NCBI GenBank assembly: GCA_934675225.1
Contig: CAKUQA010000047.1
Span: 1-7,776, forward strand
DNA from: an uncultured Candidatus Melainabacteria bacterium
GTDB taxonomy: Bacteria; Cyanobacteriota; Vampirovibrionia; Gastranaerophilales; Gastranaerophilaceae
Length of the DNA stretch: 7,776 bases
Direction of reading: 5' to 3'
Positions within the stretch are counted from its first letter, which is position 1, and every line of letters begins with the position of its first letter. This document shows, in pieces, positions 5,720-7,776 of this stretch. Under the pieces are notes generated by a model. It was not told the DNA's origin. It worked only from the letters and a program-made list of their open reading frames with translations, and did no database searches. A program made the position numbers and the translations under genes.

Positions 5720-6724
5720 TTATGAGATATCCCATCTTCCACAAGTTCCGCCCCAACGAGCGATTATATTACCTTTTATATCTTTAATTTTTTCAACGTG
5801 ATGAATATCTTCTCCACCTTCAACAATTGTAATAACTTCACAATTGTTTGAGCAACCTGTACAATCACAAGTAATAGAATGGAAATTCATTTCACCGACT
5901 TCCCAACCTTTGAAAGTTGTTTTAGCATCTGTATATTGGTGATTTTCCATCGCTAATAATGCAGCTCCGATAGCACCCATTGTTTGGTGATGATCAGGAA
6001 CAATAACTTTGTGTCCTAAAGCTTCTTCAAAAGCTTTAACCATACCAGAGTTTGTAGCTACACCACCTTGGAAAGAAAATACCGGTAACAATTCTTTACC
6101 CAAAGCCAAATTCGCAAGATAGTTCCGAACAAGAGCCTGACAAAGCCCATACAACAAATCTTCTACTGGATAACCAAGTTGCTGTTTATGGATTAAGTCA
6201 CTTTCTGCAAAAACACCACAACGCCCTGCGATTCGAGCAGGATTTTCAGACTTCAACGCAGTATCACCAAATTCTTCAATTGGAACATTCAATCTTTGAG
6301 CTTGGTGATCCAAAAAGCTACCGGTACCTGCCGCACACACTGTATTCATAGCAAAATCAGTAACAATTCCATCTCTTAAAATTATAATTTTACTATCTTG
6401 TCCACCAATTTCCAAAATTGTTTGAACTCCAGGGACATTAATACTTGCAGCAACAGCGTGAGCAGTAATTTCATTTTTAATAATATCAGCTCCAACTAAA
6501 GCTCCTGCCAAATTTCTGCCGGAACCGGTTGTTCCTACACCCATTACATCATAATCAGTAATTCTTTTTGCAAAAAGTTCATTCAAACCTCTCTGAACTG
6601 CCATAACAGGTTTTCCTGCAGTTCTGAGCATATAACTATCAACATACTTCCCTTTTTCATCAACAAGAGCAAGCTTTGTCGTAACTGAACCGACATCTAT
6701 CCCTAAATATACTGTTAAACTCAT
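5720..6724 (-). CDS. Acyl-CoA dehydratase activase-type ATPase (BadF/BadG/BcrA/BcrD family, HgdC-like) with Cys-rich C-terminal extension
   Basis: Family members are ASKHA-fold ATPases that bridge a [4Fe-4S] cluster across a homodimer and inject high-energy electrons into 2-hydroxyacyl-CoA dehydratases or benzoyl-CoA reductases. Seen here are the phosphate loop GIDVGSVTTK (8-17), IGGQDSK (106-112), cluster ligand C130 in VCAAGTGSF, second ligand C169 in GRCGVFAES, and the adenosine-side loop FQGGVATN (218-225). At 334 residues it is longer than the ~260 of classical HgdC. The extra ~60 residues carry C286, C288, C291 and C295 (CDCTGCSNNC) and C328 in GGTCGRWD, an extension like that in the large CoA-activase fusions. 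The ATG has an AAGGAAG site eight bases upstream. No dehydratase subunit lies in the window, so substrate is unknown. The ATPase family is certain; the reaction is inferred. Confidence 0.9.
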   Translation of the reverse strand: MSLTVYLGIDVGSVTTKLALVDEKGKYVDSYMLRTAGKPVMAVQRGLNELFAKRITDYDVMGVGTTGSGRNLAGALVGADIIKNEITAHAVAASINVPGVQTILEIGGQDSKIIILRDGIVTDFAMNTVCAAGTGSFLDHQAQRLNVPIEEFGDTALKSENPARIAGRCGVFAESDLIHKQQLGYPVEDLLYGLCQALVRNYLANLALGKELLPVFSFQGGVATNSGMVKAFEEALGHKVIVPDHHQTMGAIGAALLAMENHQYTDAKTTFKGWEVGEMNFHSITCDCTGCSNNCEVITIVEGGEDIHHVEKIKDIKGNIIARWGGTCGRWDIS

Positions 6725-6877
6725 ATTTTCTACTTCCTTTTATAATTTATATTCTTTAATCTTAGTTTAACACAAACAAAATAAAATATTGTCCAAAGTT
6801 TTTAGAATAAAAATAAATCAACCCCACTTAAAAAGTGAGGTTGATTTTATATGAGATATACTCATTTCCCTATTTTA
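6725..6877. other. Intergenic region between hppA and the activase gene
   Basis: The 153-bp gap holds the hppA terminator (6808-6847) and, next to the hppA stop, a small inverted repeat ATGAG/CTCAT (6851-6865). It also holds the activase ribosome site (6733-6739). The activase promoter must lie between about 6740 and 6810, but I find no convincing -35/-10 pair. The best candidate is an extended -10 TGTTAAACT (6764-6772) without a good -35. Confidence 0.5.
6808..6847 (-). terminator. Rho-independent terminator of hppA
   Basis: Positions 6815-6829 and 6833-6847 form a 15-position stem with a three-base loop. One position is mispaired (C against A) if read on the + strand but becomes a G-U wobble in the - strand RNA, so the hairpin fits better as the terminator of the right-to-left transcript. 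The - strand continues with a U-rich tail (ATTTTTA). The site is about 30 bases past the hppA stop codon. Confidence 0.88.
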
Positions 6878-7776
6878 TTATTTATTTGACGGTATTCTCA
6901 TAGCGTAGAATGAACGAACTACGAACACCAATGCCACTACTAAGAAAACCCATCCTGCAATTGGAGCAATATTTCTGAAACTTTCAGAAATAGCAATTTC
7001 CATCGCAAGAAGCCCAAACAACGTTGTAAATTTGATGATTGGGTTCATCGCAACTGAAGAAGTATCTTTGAACGGATCACCAACTGTATCACCTACAACT
7101 GTTGCTTCATGAAGCGGAGTTCCTTTTTCTTGCAAATCAACTTCAACAATTTTCTTTGCATTATCCCAACAACCGCCGGCATTAGCCATAAATACAGCTT
7201 GGAACAAACCAAATACGGCAATTGCAATCAAGTAGCTTACAAAGAATGCTACAGGTGCGGATGTTGAGCAAGACGGTGCTGACAAACAAGCGAATGCCAA
7301 AGCAAATGCAAACAATGCAATAAAGATATTTACCATACCTTTTTGTGCATATTGCGTACAAATTTTTACAACTTCTTTTGAATTTGCAACATTTGCACTT
7401 CTTGATGATTCGTCATCTAATTTAATGTTATCTTTGATGTATTCGGTTGCAGAATATGCACCTGTCGTAACAGCTTGCATAGATGCACCTGAGAACCAAT
7501 AAATAACAGCACCACCTGATAAGAAACCAAGTAATGTATATGGATTTAACATATTTAAAATCATTTCAGGTTCAATACCCAAAGTAGATTTAATAACCAA
7601 GATTAATGAGAAAATCATAGTAGTAGCACCTACAACCGCAGTACCTATTAATACAGGCTTTGAAGTTGCTTTAAATGTATTACCGGCACCATCATTTTCT
7701 TCCAAATATTTCTTAGCATTTTCAAAATCAGGTTTAAAACCATATTCTTTTTCGATTTCTTCACTAACATTAGGAA
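6878..7776 (-). CDS. hppA: Membrane-integral pyrophosphatase (ion-pumping), C-terminal part, N-terminus off window
   Basis: This enzyme couples pyrophosphate hydrolysis to H+ and/or Na+ pumping across the membrane. The frame is open from the right edge, giving about 298 C-terminal residues of a protein normally ~650-800 long. TTG at 7703-7705 is an internal Leu codon and not the start, since homologous sequence continues upstream of it. Hallmarks are DGAGNTFKA (near 7667-7693), GGCWDNAKK, and VGDTVGDPFKDTSS with the pyrophosphate-binding Asp and Lys residues. About six hydrophobic helices are visible. In the GNTTxA motif the variable residue is Lys (codon 7670-7672). Lys there marks K+-independent enzymes, whereas Ala marks K+-dependent ones. 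Phe replaces the usual second Thr. The ion cannot be assigned, as the selectivity residues lie upstream of the visible part. A terminator isolates it from the next gene. Confidence 0.95.
   Translation of the reverse strand, partial: PNVSEEIEKEYGFKPDFENAKKYLEENDGAGNTFKATSKPVLIGTAVVGATTMIFSLILVIKSTLGIEPEMILNMLNPYTLLGFLSGGAVIYWFSGASMQAVTTGAYSATEYIKDNIKLDDESSRSANVANSKEVVKICTQYAQKGMVNIFIALFAFALAFACLSAPSCSTSAPVAFFVSYLIAIAVFGLFQAVFMANAGGCWDNAKKIVEVDLQEKGTPLHEATVVGDTVGDPFKDTSSVAMNPIIKFTTLFGLLAMEIAISESFRNIAPIAGWVFLVVALVFVVRSFYAMRIPSNK

Noticed and set aside
6764..6792. Activase promoter based on TGTTAAACT
   Set aside because: The extended -10 is fair, but the hexamer at the right distance (CAATAT) is a poor -35, so it is not listed as a feature.
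7703..7705. TTG as the start of the pyrophosphatase
   Set aside because: The frame continues to the window edge and the upstream residues fit the same family, so this is an internal Leu codon.

Overview
This AT-rich bacterial window carries ten protein-coding features and no RNA genes, insertion sequences or CRISPR that I can see. Two of the genes run off the window edges. One gene, a metal-pumping ATPase tail, is on the + strand at the left edge. Everything else is on the - strand, so the main reading direction is right to left. TGA is a normal stop here, because rimM ends on TGA at its usual family length; this excludes recoded low-GC lineages. The mix of a membrane pyrophosphatase, a 2-hydroxyacyl-CoA dehydratase-type activase and a small protein with an N-terminus of the form MKIxxINxxxxFxGK suggests an anaerobe. 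Candidatus Gastranaerophilales (gut Melainabacteria, non-photosynthetic relatives of Cyanobacteria) is my best guess. That assignment rests on remembered protein style, not on a search.

Layout from right to left along the - strand: (1) the C-terminal ~298 residues of a membrane-integral pyrophosphatase (hppA), closed by a clear Rho-independent terminator at 6808-6847. (2) A four-gene run with short spacings: an ATP-dependent activase of the HgdC/BadF type, a YkgJ-type cysteine-cluster protein, rlmN and dtd. The last two abut exactly, with dtd starting on TTG. Three of these four gene products are expected or likely to bind metal, mostly Fe-S, and two act on RNA or tRNA quality. (3) A 163-residue protein of unknown function with a possible promoter of its own. 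(4) A strong promoter at 2896-2924 with a ~108-nt leader, driving a three-gene unit: a zinc-ribbon/low-complexity protein of unknown function, then rimM, then trmD. trmD ends only 3 bp from the stop codon of the convergent + strand P1B-type ATPase.

Most of the window is ordinary housekeeping: rRNA/tRNA modification, ribosome maturation, proofreading and ion pumping. The least explained item is the 374-residue protein at 1657-2781. It joins a CxxC...CxxC zinc ribbon, a ~125-residue Tyr/Arg/Asn/Gln/Gly-rich disordered tract, an exact 63-residue-period tandem domain with a Cys-His pair in each copy, and a basic AT-hook-like tail. It sits immediately upstream of rimM, where many bacteria carry rpsP and an RNA-binding KH protein. 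A role in RNA binding or ribosome assembly is a reasonable hypothesis but is not shown by the sequence.
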